64,000 bases of DNA from Saprospiraceae bacterium (GCA_016720635.1 JADKKF010000024.1:434001-498000), one strand, 5' to 3'. Shown: positions 51,138 through 61,732, counted from the stretch's first letter. A program made the numbers and translations. Notes: generated by a model not told the origin, from the letters alone.

Positions 51138-53555
51138 TTATTTTTCCAAAATTTCAATATCCATATTGTACTTTGATGGATTAATTTCTTTCATCATTTG
51201 GTACGCTAAGGTCACTAAATCTGTAGATTGTGGCTTCGTGAAGTAATCCCCATTGGTGCCGTAAGGCGTCCTATGTGATTTCGCAGTTAAAGTCCGTGGT
51301 TGACTTTCCAAATATTCGAAGCCATTGTCTCTTTCCAAAATCATTTGCATCATATATGCAGAAGCACCTCCTGGTACATCTTCATCCATGAAAATTATTT
51401 TATTGGTATTTTTCAATGAATCCAAAATCACGCCGTGTATGTCAAAAGGTTGGAGTGTTTGGGCATCTATCAGCTCTATTGATATATCCAAAGAAGAAAG
51501 AATCGAAAGTGCTTGCTGGGCGATTCTGACGCAAGAGCCATAAGTAACGACTGTAATATCATGCCCATGTGATAAAATTTCTGGCTTCCCTAATTCCAAT
51601 TTGAATTCCAACATATTGTCGATCATCGATTCTCGAATTCGATAACCATTCAGACACTCTACGATGATAGCTGGGTCTTGCCCTGCTAATAAAGTATTGT
51701 AAAATCCAATGGCACGCGTCATATCTCTCGGACAAATGATGAAAATCCCAGGCATACTTGTCAGCATCAAGCCCATTGGAGAACCTGCGTGCCACATACC
51801 TTCTAGTCGATGTCCTCGCGTCCTTACTATAACTGGGGCCGATTGTTTTCCAGCACTTCTATATCTAAGCGTAGCCAAATCGTCCATCAAAGGGCTCATG
51901 GCATACGGCAAATAATCCAAATACTGAATTTCAGCTATGGGACGAAATCCCCTTTGAGCCAAACCGATCGCTTGACCCACTATGGTCCATTCCCTGATTC
52001 CACAATCAAAAATTCTGTGGTCTCCATACTTCGATTGCAACCCTGAAAAGCCTTGGTTTACGTCTCCAATATGCCCTACGTCTTCACCAAAAGCCAAAAG
52101 CCTAGGGTTGTGTCCAAAGGCCAAATCAAAGTACTGATTCAGTAATTGATGTCCTGGAATTTTGGTATCGTCGTTGGTCTTTTTCAAAGGCTCAACGGGC
52201 AGGTGGTGATAACTATTCTTGCCTTCAGCGTACAAATGGGTATCATAGACGTGGGCGTCGGCATCTTTTCTAGTCCTTAACCATCGAGATATAGGTTCTA
52301 TCAAAGGACTATTTGTAGAAACCAATTCGATATAATATTTTTTAACGAGATCCAAAATTTCTGCATAAGCAAAATGTTGGGAGCTCTTCATAATCTCATC
52401 AAACATTTCGGGTATAGCTACCTGATTTGCAGTATGGAGCTCCATAACGAAAGCTTTGGCCTCTTCAGATTTCAAAGAAGCATTTTTCCATGCAATATCT
52501 TTTTTAAGTTTTACTTCGGCCTTGGCCTGTTCGCGCATTTGATCCAAATCTTCTTGCTGTGCCAAACCTACTTCAAGCATCCACTCTCCCATTTTACGAA
52601 TGCAATCCATTTCTTTTTCAAATAATAATCTCTCAGTTGACTTGTATCTCTCATGGGATCCACTGGTGGAGTGACCCTGAGGTTGAGTTATTTCATGTAC
52701 ATGTATCAGGCATGGTATCTGAGTTTGCCTACATTTTGAGATTGCTTTTTCGAAAGTTTCTACCAAACTTACATAATCCCAACCCTTGGCGACATAGATT
52801 CTGATCCCTTCGTTGTTATCATCCAATAAAAATCCTTCCAATGCCCGAGAAATACTGCCTTTAACGGTCTGCATATTGGTCGGTACTGAAATGCCATATC
52901 CATCGTCCCAAACAGCTACAGCTAGGGGTACTTTCAATACAGCTGCGGCATTGAGGGTTTCCCAAAAGGCTCCTTCTGAAGTGCTAGAATCGCCTATCGT
53001 ACAAAAGGAAACTTCATCCCCATTTCTGGTCAAATTTTCAGCTCCTTCGAATACACTTTGCTTGAACAATTTGGAGGCCAGTGCGTGTCCCATCGCTCTC
53101 GCTACTTGACCACCAGTAGGGGCCATATCTGCGGATATATTGTAACGATTTTTTAAGTCTAAAACGGCTCCATCATCATCGATAAATGGGGTCGCAAAAT
53201 GGCTAGACATCTGCCTTCCGAGGGTATGGGTATCATGCTCAGGGTCGGCATATATTTGTGCAAAATATTCTTCAATAGTCACCAGTCCTTTGGCCAATAC
53301 AAAAGTTTGATCGCGATAGTATCCAGATCTAAAATCTCCGAGTTTGAAGGCTCTTGCCATGGCCACCTGTGCCACCTCTTTACCATCTCCAACGATACCG
53401 AATTTAGCTTTACCAGACAAAACTTCCTTTCTAGCAGCGAGGCTCATTTCTCGGCTTACTAGACAAGTATAGTAATCTCTCCAAACTTCTTTGATGTATT
53501 CGTTTTCTGGGGGATTAGCAAGACTAGCTGGCAATTTGATGACAGAAGATTCCAT
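51138..53555 (-). CDS. 2-oxoacid (branched-chain type) dehydrogenase E1, alpha and beta fused
   Basis: 805 aa. The N-terminal half is the thiamin-diphosphate alpha domain: MSSHFATPFIDDDG, TGGQVARAMGHALASK, and the ThDP motif GDSSTSEGAFWETLNAA around residue 190. From about residue 455 the beta domain follows (GEDVGHIGDVNQGFSGLQ, GIREWTIVGQAIGLAQ, IVVRTRGH-type TPP-binding groove, and PVIVRTRGHRLEGMWHAGSPM in part). Fused E1 is usual in Bacteroidota. It decarboxylates 2-oxoisovalerate or a related 2-oxoacid; lipB nearby provides lipoyl groups for the partner E2. Confidence 0.92.
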   Translation of the reverse strand: MESSVIKLPASLANPPENEYIKEVWRDYYTCLVSREMSLAARKEVLSGKAKFGIVGDGKEVAQVAMARAFKLGDFRSGYYRDQTFVLAKGLVTIEEYFAQIYADPEHDTHTLGRQMSSHFATPFIDDDGAVLDLKNRYNISADMAPTGGQVARAMGHALASKLFKQSVFEGAENLTRNGDEVSFCTIGDSSTSEGAFWETLNAAAVLKVPLAVAVWDDGYGISVPTNMQTVKGSISRALEGFLLDDNNEGIRIYVAKGWDYVSLVETFEKAISKCRQTQIPCLIHVHEITQPQGHSTSGSHERYKSTERLLFEKEMDCIRKMGEWMLEVGLAQQEDLDQMREQAKAEVKLKKDIAWKNASLKSEEAKAFVMELHTANQVAIPEMFDEIMKSSQHFAYAEILDLVKKYYIELVSTNSPLIEPISRWLRTRKDADAHVYDTHLYAEGKNSYHHLPVEPLKKTNDDTKIPGHQLLNQYFDLAFGHNPRLLAFGEDVGHIGDVNQGFSGLQSKYGDHRIFDCGIREWTIVGQAIGLAQRGFRPIAEIQYLDYLPYAMSPLMDDLATLRYRSAGKQSAPVIVRTRGHRLEGMWHAGSPMGLMLTSMPGIFIICPRDMTRAIGFYNTLLAGQDPAIIVECLNGYRIRESMIDNMLEFKLELGKPEILSHGHDITVVTYGSCVRIAQQALSILSSLDISIELIDAQTLQPFDIHGVILDSLKNTNKIIFMDEDVPGGASAYMMQMILERDNGFEYLESQPRTLTAKSHRTPYGTNGDYFTKPQSTDLVTLAYQMMKEINPSKYNMDIEILEK

Positions 53556-53587
53556 AATAGATCCTTAAAATTTGGTAATAGTAAATG

Positions 53588-53595
53588 CAAAGATA
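53588..53595 (-). promoter_or_regulatory. -7 promoter box for the E1 gene
   Basis: TATCTTTG on the minus strand, about 33 bases before the ATG. It lies between the thioesterase stop and the E1 start, so E1 can be expressed independently of the upstream genes. Confidence 0.5.
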
Positions 53596-53606
53596 CGAAA
53601 TCTTCC

Positions 53607-54128
53607 CTACTGATCTTCAGTAAATAGAGACTTAATTTCCGTCGCATCTGAGGGTTTAAGCCTACCACTGAGCACGAGCCTCAATTCACGTCTTTTTATT
53701 GCATGGTCAAAAAGATTAACTTCTTCTCTTGTCAAAGGGACAACTTGGGGCACTTTGATAGGAGTTCGCTTGACCTCATCGATACCTACAAAAGTGAAAT
53801 ATGCATGATTGCATGGGCGATTGTCTCCTCCCTTGATATTGGCTGCAAAAACTTCTACAAAAACTTCTACGGAAGTATTAAACGCTCTGGTAACACAAGA
53901 TTGTATGGTGATTACATCTCCCAAATGAATAGATTGTGTAAAGGAAACATGATCGACGCTTGCTGTCACTACATGAGATTCACAATGTTTACCAGCCGTT
54001 ATCGCCGCGATGATATCCATCCAACGCAATAGATTTCCACCCATCAAATCACCGATCGGATTGGTATCATTGGGCATGATCATTTCGGTCATGACGGTTT
54101 TAGAATCGGCTACTTTTTTTTCTCTCAT
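53607..54128 (-). CDS. Acyl-CoA thioesterase (hotdog fold)
   Basis: 173 aa. Typical YciA/BFIT-like hotdog: MIMPNDTNPIGDLMGGNLLRWMD (about residues 17-39, cited in part), CESHVVTASVDHVSFTQSI with the catalytic Asp/Ser region, and VEVFAANIKGGDNRPCNHAYFTFV. It hydrolyses acyl-CoA to the free acid and CoA. The product class is not fixed by sequence. Same strand as E1 and 51 bases upstream of it. Confidence 0.9.
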   Translation of the reverse strand: MREKKVADSKTVMTEMIMPNDTNPIGDLMGGNLLRWMDIIAAITAGKHCESHVVTASVDHVSFTQSIHLGDVITIQSCVTRAFNTSVEVFVEVFAANIKGGDNRPCNHAYFTFVGIDEVKRTPIKVPQVVPLTREEVNLFDHAIKRRELRLVLSGRLKPSDATEIKSLFTEDQ

Positions 54129-54142
54129 AATGTTGATTTTAT

Positions 54143-54574
54143 TTAAATGATAACGACACCAATTTTGCCGATGATGGGGATATTGGTCGCTAGATCAATA
54201 TTAAAACTTCCCTGCACAAATGTAATTTTTCGGTCAAGCAGATAATTTTCTTGTTGAAAACTAATCCAAAATTCATGATTCAAATGACTTAATTTAGAAT
54301 CCAAAAGCTCGAATTGATGGCTTGAATTGGGTTCCACTTTTTCTATAAAATGTCTAAAAACAGAGGTCTCATATCGGGTATCTTCATTGATCAAATAACC
54401 CTTACTTACGATCAAAACATTTTTTATGGAAAATTCATTCAGATTGATAAAATGAACGGGCCAAAAATCATCTGATTGTCCAAAAAGTTCTACTGCAATG
54501 CCAACTTTTTTTACCTTCGGATATACTATATCTCTGATCAAAATCCTATAATAATTTTGTAAAATTAAAAACAT
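54143..54574 (-). CDS. Conserved hypothetical protein
   Basis: 143 aa, without signal peptide or membrane segment. Beta-rich: IVYPKVKKVGIAVELFGQ, WPVHFINLNEFSIKNVLIVSKGYLI and ETSVFRHFIEKVEPNSSHQFE. It overlaps the 3' end of lipB by 29 bases on the same strand, so it is translationally linked. The start at 54574 is the only ATG in frame. A family known to me only as a Bacteroidota conserved protein; function unknown. Confidence 0.65.
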   Translation of the reverse strand: MFLILQNYYRILIRDIVYPKVKKVGIAVELFGQSDDFWPVHFINLNEFSIKNVLIVSKGYLINEDTRYETSVFRHFIEKVEPNSSHQFELLDSKLSHLNHEFWISFQQENYLLDRKITFVQGSFNIDLATNIPIIGKIGVVII

Positions 54575-55244
54575 CGCAACAATGCTGTTCTATCGAAGCG
54601 ATAACATCGTCACGTTCTAACGCCCGCTGCAATTCCAACTTCATAGAAGTAACAGCTCGATTATCATCCTGTATCCCACAGGGAATGATGTGGTTAAAAT
54701 AACTTAAATCTGGGCTTAAATTGAGTGCAAAACCATGTAACGAAATCCATCTAGATAGATGGATCCCTATGGCACAAATCTTCCTAGCAGGAAATATCTC
54801 ATCCTGATCCAACCAAACTCCCGTATAGCCCTTATGCCTTTGTCCGCTCAATCCATATTCAGCCAATGTCTTTATTATTATCTCCTCAATACTTCTGACG
54901 AACCAATGGACATCGGTATTTATTTCATTCAGATCAAAAATAAGGTAGCCGACGATCTGGCCAGGCCCATGGTAAGTTATATCTCCGCCTCGATTGATTT
55001 TGTAAAAGCTAGCACCTATGGCTTTGAGTTTCTCATCATCGACCAAAAGATGCGTATCTTTCCCACTCCTTCCTAATGTAAATACATGGGGATGCTCACA
55101 AAAAATCAAATGATGGACGATTGGATTTGGGTATCCATTCGCTCTATTCTCAAGTAATTCACTTTGGATTTCAGCTTGTTTGTCCCATGCTAGCTTATAA
55201 TCGATGGAGCCCCAGTTATGTATTTTTAATTGAAATTCGCCCAA
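54546..55244 (-). CDS. lipB: Octanoyltransferase LipB
   Basis: 232 aa. Transfers octanoyl from acyl carrier protein to lipoyl domains (for example of 2-oxoacid dehydrogenase E2). RGGDITYHGPGQIVGYLIFDL (family signature, cited in part), catalytic Lys in ARKICAIGIHLSRWISLHGFALN and catalytic Cys in NHIIPCGI near residue 190 are present. The fused E1 enzyme on the same strand downstream fits its role. No lipA (lipoyl synthase) is in the window. Confidence 0.95.
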   Translation of the reverse strand: MGEFQLKIHNWGSIDYKLAWDKQAEIQSELLENRANGYPNPIVHHLIFCEHPHVFTLGRSGKDTHLLVDDEKLKAIGASFYKINRGGDITYHGPGQIVGYLIFDLNEINTDVHWFVRSIEEIIIKTLAEYGLSGQRHKGYTGVWLDQDEIFPARKICAIGIHLSRWISLHGFALNLSPDLSYFNHIIPCGIQDDNRAVTSMKLELQRALERDDVIASIEQHCCDVFNFTKLL

Positions 55245-55364
55245 TTTAACTTAATTTCGTAATTTTATACTAACGAATTCTGATTTGAGATATTCTATTA
55301 ATGTATTACTGCGACTAAATATAGCACTGGTGCGGTAATTCATTATAATAAAACAAATAATATC

Positions 55365-56435
55365 ATGAAGATTTTAACAACGGTTTTGATTATATGTTTT
55401 GGACTTTTTAGACTAGAAGCGCAAAACATCGCTCCCGATTTTACTGTCACACTGACCGATGGTCAAACCAAATCCTTGTATAAAGATTATCTAGACAAAG
55501 GAAAAACAGTGGTACTAAAATTATTTTTTGTGGACTGTCCTCCCTGTCGAACCCATGCACCATTGTATCAAGATCTTTACGAAGAATGGGGTCAAGGGAT
55601 TGGCCCAGTGGAGTTTTTTCATTTATCTACCAGTTCATTTGATTTAAACCAAACGGTTTTGGCATATGATCAAGCCAATGGTCATACATTCAAGGCTGCA
55701 GGTTCAGATGGTGGTTCTTTACAAGCAATCCTTCCCTATCGAAATGGAACATTTGGCCCTTTTCAAGGAACTCCTACTTTCGTCGTCATCGCCCCCAATC
55801 GAAGTTTAACTTTTGACACAAGAGGAACTAGTCCTGCGAATACCATGGAACTTTTGAACCAAGCCATATTGAATACAGGTGCCATAAAGCCTCCCGTTGG
55901 TGGACTCAATATCACTCTAAGTGGGCAAATAAGAAAATACAACAAACCCGAAGATTCTATTTCTGAGCAAAAAGTCGCCCTCTATCAAGGGACAGAACTT
56001 ATAAGTATTTATGATGGCTCTGATTATAAATTTATAGTCCCATTTTCAAACCTAAAATATACGATTAGGCCTATTGATTTGGATGTTCCTTTCAGAAGCG
56101 GGATTTCGACAGCTGATATTTTAAAAATACAAAAACACATCCTCGCCTCGGAAGTGTTCACGTCGCCATTCCAAGTATTGGCCTCTGATTGCAACACAAA
56201 TAATTTTATCTCAGCAGCTGATTTGGTTTCTCTCAGAAAACTCCTTTTATTTCGGATAGAAGAATTTGAAAATGCAAAATCAATTAGATATATTCCTTAC
56301 AAAAACTTCGATAGTACTGTGTCAAATGTTTTGCAACATACTTTTCTAGATTATTATGAAATTTTCGCCAATGAAAACCATGAAAATATGGATTTTCGCC
56401 TCATCAAAATTGGTGATGTTACAGGTGAATTCTGA
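55365..56435 (+). CDS. Exported redoxin protein with a dockerin-like C-terminal domain
   Basis: 356 aa. Signal peptide (1-19, LFRLEAQ). TlpA/AhpC-like thioredoxin domain at about 22-170 with CPPC in VDCPPCRTHAPLY (about residue 58). A linker region (about 175-245) looks like a carboxypeptidase-regulatory beta-sandwich. At 248-300 a dockerin-like pair of segments (GISTADILKIQKHIL and CNTNNFISAADLVSLRKLLL) has EF-hand-like spacing, ending IGDVTGEF. Dockerin-like repeats in Saprospiraceae secreted proteins may bind calcium or partners. Secretion to the surface is inferred. Confidence 0.75.
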   Translation: MKILTTVLIICFGLFRLEAQNIAPDFTVTLTDGQTKSLYKDYLDKGKTVVLKLFFVDCPPCRTHAPLYQDLYEEWGQGIGPVEFFHLSTSSFDLNQTVLAYDQANGHTFKAAGSDGGSLQAILPYRNGTFGPFQGTPTFVVIAPNRSLTFDTRGTSPANTMELLNQAILNTGAIKPPVGGLNITLSGQIRKYNKPEDSISEQKVALYQGTELISIYDGSDYKFIVPFSNLKYTIRPIDLDVPFRSGISTADILKIQKHILASEVFTSPFQVLASDCNTNNFISAADLVSLRKLLLFRIEEFENAKSIRYIPYKNFDSTVSNVLQHTFLDYYEIFANENHENMDFRLIKIGDVTGEF

Positions 56436-56533
56436 GCAATTTTTGGCTTATTCTGATTAGAGATTTGGCTAAAACCTACGACCGAATTAAAAAATTTAAT
56501 GGATTTTCATTAACTTCGCATTCAAAATTTAGA

Positions 56534-57919
56534 ATGACTTTAATTAAATCCATATCAGGAATTAGAGGGACCATTGGAGGGAATGTTGGCACCAATTTAA
56601 CCCCGATAGACATAGTTGAATGTGCTGCAGCTTTCGGTACTTGGGTATTACAAAAAAATAAAAATCCAAAAGTAGCCATCGGAAGAGATGCTCGTATCAG
56701 TGGAAATATGGTCCAACAACTCGTCATGAATACTTTGGTAGGACAAGGAATCACAGTTCTAGACTTGGGATTATCCACCACTCCAACCGTAGAAATGGCA
56801 GTAGTAAATCACAAAGCGGATGCAGGTGTAATCATCACCGCGAGCCACAACCCTATCCAGTGGAATGCGCTCAAACTACTCAATGAAAAAGGAGAATTTA
56901 TCGCAGCAGAAGAAGGCGCATATTTACTTGAAATAATAAAAAACAAAGAATTCACCTTCGTGCCAGTCCTCGACTTGGGTGCCATTATTAAGATAAATGA
57001 CGCCATCGAATCACATATCGAAGCCATCCTAGCGCTTCCCTTGGTCGATGCTAAATTGGTCCAATCCAAAAAATTCAAAGTTGTCGTCGATTGCATAAAC
57101 TCAACTGGGTCTATTTCTATCATTCCTTTGTTAGAAAAATTGGGCTGCGAAGTCATTGTACTCAACAAAGAGATGACGGGACATTTTGCACACAACCCAG
57201 AACCATTGCCTGAGCATTTGGAAGAATTGTGCCAAGCAGTTGTCCAGAACAAGGCTCAAATGGGCATTTGTGTGGATCCAGACGTAGACCGACTGGCTTT
57301 TGTTATGGAAGATGGAAAATTATTTGGTGAAGAATACTCCTTGGTAGCTATCGCTGATTATATACTCTCCAAAACCCCTGGAAATACCGTTTCCAACCTT
57401 TCATCCACCCGCGCACTGAGAGATGTTACACATAAGCATCAACAAACTTATGCAGCTGCGGCCGTGGGCGAAGTCAATGTCGTCCAAAAAATGAAAGAAA
57501 TAAGTGCTGTAATAGGAGGTGAAGGCAATGGTGGAATCATTTATCCAGAACTACATTATGGACGAGATGCCTTGGTAGGAGTCGCTCTTTTATTGACTTC
57601 CATTGCTGAAAATGGCTTGTCAATGACTGCATTGAAGGATTCTTTACCCAAATATGAGATGTCAAAAGACAAGATATCCTTAGAAAATTTTGATCGGGTA
57701 CCAGAAATTCTAGAATTTGCTATAGGCTTGTATCCCAATGCTGCTATTGATAGAACCGATGGCGTAAAAATAGACCTAGACCAAGGCTGGATACATCTTC
57801 GCCAAAGCAATACTGAGCCCATCATTCGCATATATACAGAGAGTTTGGACCAAGCTCAAGCGATTCAATTAGGAAGTGATTTAAAGGCAAGTGTCGTTAA
57901 ATTTCTCTCTAAAACTTAA
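56534..57919 (+). CDS. glmM: Phosphoglucosamine/phosphohexomutase
   Basis: 461 aa from the ATG at 56534, where the family's TLIKSISGIRGTIGG begins; the longer upstream frame adds non-family residues. Four-domain alpha-D-phosphohexomutase: active-site phosphoserine in ITASHNPIQWNALKLL (about residue 96), metal loop DPDVDRLAF (about 250), sugar-binding GGEGNGG (about 325) and phosphate-binding RQSNTEPIIRIYTE (about 430). Interconverts glucosamine-6- and 1-phosphate for UDP-GlcNAc; phosphomannomutase activity cannot be ruled out. The cysteine desulfurase follows after 12 bases. Confidence 0.9.
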   Translation: MTLIKSISGIRGTIGGNVGTNLTPIDIVECAAAFGTWVLQKNKNPKVAIGRDARISGNMVQQLVMNTLVGQGITVLDLGLSTTPTVEMAVVNHKADAGVIITASHNPIQWNALKLLNEKGEFIAAEEGAYLLEIIKNKEFTFVPVLDLGAIIKINDAIESHIEAILALPLVDAKLVQSKKFKVVVDCINSTGSISIIPLLEKLGCEVIVLNKEMTGHFAHNPEPLPEHLEELCQAVVQNKAQMGICVDPDVDRLAFVMEDGKLFGEEYSLVAIADYILSKTPGNTVSNLSSTRALRDVTHKHQQTYAAAAVGEVNVVQKMKEISAVIGGEGNGGIIYPELHYGRDALVGVALLLTSIAENGLSMTALKDSLPKYEMSKDKISLENFDRVPEILEFAIGLYPNAAIDRTDGVKIDLDQGWIHLRQSNTEPIIRIYTESLDQAQAIQLGSDLKASVVKFLSKT

Positions 57920-57931
57920 ATACATCAACCC

Positions 57932-59064
57932 ATGGAAAGAATCTATTTTGACAATGCAGCCACCACACCTCCAGCCCCCGAAGTGGTAGAGGCTATGTTG
58001 CTTGCCTTAAAGAATGATTTTGGCAATCCATCCTCGATCCACGCTGAAGGGCGAAAATCTAGGGCATTGATCGAAAAAGCTAGAAAATTCATAGCCAACA
58101 AACTGAATGCTTCCATTGGAGAAATATTTTTTACAAGTGGCGGCACCGAATCCAATAACCTTGCCATCAAACATTCGGTTAAAAATCTTGGGGTCACGCG
58201 CATCATCAGCAGTAGGCTTGAGCACCATTGTGGCCTGCACTCCATCGATGCCATTCAGAAATCAGATAATATCATCGTTGAGTATGTTGAAAATGATGCT
58301 CATGGAAAAATAAACCTTGAACAATTAGAATCCCTATTAAAAGACGATTCGAACAAAACTTTGGTTAGTTTAATGCACGCAAACAACGAAATCGGCACCA
58401 TGATCGATCTTGATGCAGTTAGTGCGTTGTGTAAGCAGTATGGGGCTTATTTTCATTCAGATACTGTGCAGACCATATGCCACTACCCTATCGATTTGCA
58501 AAAAACAAAATTGCATTTTCTATCAGGAGCTGGGCATAAATTTCATGGGCCAAAAGGCGTAGGATTTATTTATATAAATAGTGATATAAAGGTTGATCCC
58601 TTGATAGATGGGGGTTCACAAGAGAGGAATATGAGGGGAGGTACTGAAAATTTGTATGGGATCGTCGGTCTTGAAAAAGCATTCGAATTGGCCTATGCCC
58701 ATATGGATGAATGGAGTGAACACATTTTAAGTCTTAAAAATTATTTCAAAGAAGAATTAAAAAAATATTTTGATGGCATCGTATTCAATGGCTGTGAAGA
58801 AAACTCACTTTACACCGTATTGAGTGTATCTTTCCTGAAAATTCAAAATCAGAGATGCTTTTGTTAAATTTAGATATTGCAGGTATATCTTGTAGCGGAG
58901 GAAGTGCCTGTACGTCTGGCAGCGAAAAGGGGTCCCATGTGATCGAAGCCTTGCATCAAACAGAAAAAATGAGAACCATCAGATTTTCATTTTCGCATTT
59001 AAATACTAAAAATGAAATTGATAGGTGTATAAACCTACTAAAAAATTGGTGTAACTTAAAATAA
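57932..59064 (+). CDS. Cysteine desulfurase (NifS/IscS family), one-base frameshift
   Basis: 377 aa after adding one C to CC at 58834-58835; the pieces are 57932-58867 and 58855-59064, and the restored junction reads LSVSFPENSKSEMLLLNLD. PLP enzyme that moves sulfur from cysteine for Fe-S clusters and thio-compounds. YFDNAATTPPAPEVVEAML at the start, SGGTESNNLAI, the PLP Lys in SGAGHKFHGPKG (about residue 200), and the mobile persulfide Cys in SCSGGSACTSG (about 325). All catalytic parts are present, so the break is probably technical. Confidence 0.9.
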
Positions 59065-59098
59065 TGTTTACCTTTGCACGCAATTTTCAGCAAATAAC

Positions 59099-60096
59099 AT
59101 GACCCTAGAGGCAAGTCAAATAAAAGAATATCTAGCCCAACCAAGAGTTATTGGTCTATTTTCACATAGAAATCCCGATGGAGATGCATTGGGGAGTACG
59201 CTTGCGATGCAACATCTTTTGGTTCAAATGGGACATACCGCGAAGGTAATGGTTCCTTCAGAGTATCCACAGAACTTTGAGTGGATGCCAGGCGTAGATA
59301 AAATTTTGGTTTGGGATCTTGACTCTGAAGACATCAAAGCCTATACAAATACGATGGATTTTGCCATTTATCTCGATTTCAACTCTCTGGATCGAATCGA
59401 TAAAATGGGCGAGTACATATCCAATAAGACGATTAAAACCTGGACTATTGACCACCATATAGACCCCATCATCATTTCTGACTGGATTTATAGCGTGCCC
59501 GAGGCTAGCTCGACTTCGAATTGGTTTGGGATATAGTCCTCCAATTTGGCTGGGAAAAATACCTAAACACACAGATTGCCAACTGCCTCCTGACAGGAAT
59601 CATAACCGACACGGGCAATTTTGCCTATTCAGTCTCACCTAACTTGCTGAATAAGGTGGCCGAGATATTAAAACTCGATGTCAATTATGAATTCGTGCAA
59701 AATGCCATTCATAACACGATGCCTGAGAAACAATTGCGCCTTTTGGGTCATTGTTTGATCAATAGAATGGAGATTTTCCCGCAATTTCAGGCTGGACTAA
59801 TATATCTTGACAAAGAAGATTATAAGAATTTTGAAATAAAAAGAGGCGATACAGAAGGCATTGTCAATTATTTATTGAAATTAAAAAATATAAAAATAGC
59901 TGCATTTATAACGGAGCAGCCGACGATTACAAAGATTTCACTTAGGTCAAAAGGCGATGTCAATGTGGAGGTCATTTGTAAGGAATATTTCAAAGGAGGG
60001 GGCCACAAGAATGCCTCTGGTGGCGCACTTTATTTGCCACTCCATATCGTAGTCAAGATACTTAAAGAAGCATTAACAAAATATCACAATATTTAA
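59099..60096 (+). CDS. nrnA: DHH/DHHA1 phosphoesterase (NrnA-like), one-base frameshift
   Basis: 332 aa after adding one G near 59518; pieces 59099-59536 and 59521-60096, junction EASSTSELVWDIVLQFG. DHH motif set: GLFSHRNPDGDALGSTLAM (motif I, about residue 18), IYLDFNSLDRI (II), TIDHHIDP (DHH, about 117) and GIITDTGNF (IV, about 158). C-terminal DHHA1 with CKEYFKGGGHKNASGG (about 300). Degrades short oligonucleotides and/or pAp. Same direction as, and 34 bases from, the desulfurase. Confidence 0.92.
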
Positions 60097-60126
60097 TTTT
60101 AAATAAACAACATTAATAAAATTTTT

Positions 60127-60976
60127 ATGTCACACATTAAATCAATCATTGCTTTAGTATTTGCTTGTATCGCAGTCATATCGTGCAAACAAACACAAAA
60201 AAACTTCCAATGGAATGGAATATGTCCATGTTGTGTCCAACAATGGTCCAAAGCCAGCAGAAGAAGATAAAATTTCTTTCCATATGACGATCAAGACGGA
60301 TACTGACTCATTATTGACCAGTACCTATATGATGGGACAAGAGCAACAAACCATGATACCACCTGCTTCTTATCCAATGACCAAGCCAGATCCATTTTTG
60401 GAAGTATTCAAAAAAATGTCTGTAGGTGATTCTTTGATATTGACTATTCCAGTAGATTCAATGCCTAGCAGAAATGGTATCCCTGAAAAAGCAAAAGCAA
60501 TTGTTTATGGTTTTAAAATGACTAAAATTACTTCTAAAGCTGAAATCGAAGCGAATAAAGCGAAGTATCAAGCCGAAGGAGCAAAAGTTTTGGAACAATC
60601 AACAAGCTTATTTTCTAAACTAGAGGCTGGAAGCGATCCATCTGTATTGAAAACAGCGTCAGGCATCAAGTATGTGGTTCACAGCGAAGGTAAAGGCCCT
60701 AAAGCAAATATGGGTGAAACCGTAAAAGTGATGTATTCTGGTATCCTAAAAGATGGAAAAGAATTCGATTCATCTTTCAAAAGAGGAGAGCCAATCCAAT
60801 TCCCAGCAGGTGTAGGTCAAGTAATCAAGGGATGGGACGAGATGATCACCACCCTACCTAAAGGTTCGAAAGCAACTATTTTCGTTCCTTATGCATTGGC
60901 TTATGGAGAAGCAGGAAGCCCTCCAATGATCCCAGCAAAATCTGACTTAGTATTTTATATAGAAATATTAGAATAA
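60127..60976 (+). CDS. FKBP-type peptidyl-prolyl isomerase lipoprotein, one-base frameshift
   Basis: 282 aa from ATG 60127 once one A is removed from the A7 run at 60197-60203. The restored text is CKQTQKTSNGMEYVHVVSNNG. A signal peptide with lipobox AVISC (about residue 19) is followed by a Trigger/FkpA-like N-terminal part (about 30-170) and a C-terminal FKBP domain (about 190-282: ETVKVMYSGILKDGKEFDSSF, cited in part; GVGQVIKGWDEMI; PYALAYGE). A periplasmic or outer-membrane folding helper. A strong terminator follows. Confidence 0.9.
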
Positions 60977-60984
60977 TATAATAC

Positions 60985-61021
60985 AGAGCCCAAGCATCAA
61001 AAAGTTTGGGCTCTTTTTTTT
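60985..61021 (+). terminator. Intrinsic terminator after the FKBP gene
   Basis: AGAGCCCAA (60985-60993) pairs with TTGGGCTCT (61006-61014), followed by a run of T. Confidence 0.9.
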
Positions 61022-61038
61022 ACGCAATTGCAAATACT

Positions 61039-61732
61039 ATGTCACATCAAACCATCAAAGATTGGAATCATGAAGATCGTCCTAGAGAAAAAATGATGAC
61101 CAAAGGTCGCAAAATCATGACTGATGCAGAATTACTAGCAATACTTATCACCACGGGCAATAAAAAAGAAACAGCCATGGACTTGGCTAGAAAACTTTTG
61201 GCTCGATTTAACAATGATATCCATACACTATTCAAAGCGGACTGGAAAGAATTCACTGCTGTGAGCGGCATAGGACAGGCCAAAGCAATCACCATCGCTG
61301 CAGCCTTGGAACTGGGTCGAAGAAAGTCGAGCGCTACTCCCAACTCCAAAACCAAAAATTCACTCCTCTGGAGACGCATATAATCTGTTAAAATCTTCAC
61401 TCAGCGATCTTACTGAAGAGTATTTTTTTAGTATTTTCCTCAACAATGCCAATGAAGCCATCGCCATAGAACCGATAAGTTCTGGAGGGATGACCAGCGT
61501 CATGGTGGACCCACGAGTGGTGCTTAGAAAAGCTTTAGAGCTAAAAGCCATCGGCATCATATTAGCGCATAATCATCCGAGCAATTTGCTCAAACCCAGC
61601 AAAGCTGATATCGATTTGACTCAAAAATTGCAAGACGGAGCTAAGCTACTAGAATTAAAGATACTAGATCATCTCATCATTTCTGACCATCACTATTATA
61701 GTATGGCAGACGAAGGGGTTCTACCTTCCTAG
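61039..61732 (+). CDS. radC: RadC family JAB/MPN domain protein, one-base frameshift
   Basis: 230 aa from ATG 61039 once one A is removed from the A5 run at 61354-61358; the pieces end at 61383 and resume to 61732. N-terminal helix-hairpin-helix region (REKMMTKGRKIMTDAELLAILI, FTAVSGIGQAKAITIAAALE), restored middle NSKTKIHSSGDAYNLLKSSL, then the JAMM metalloprotease-like site AHNHPSNLLKPSKADIDLT (His-x-His...Ser...Asp). RadC was first linked to DNA repair, but its function is unsettled. The nearby terminator isolates it from FKBP. Confidence 0.88.
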
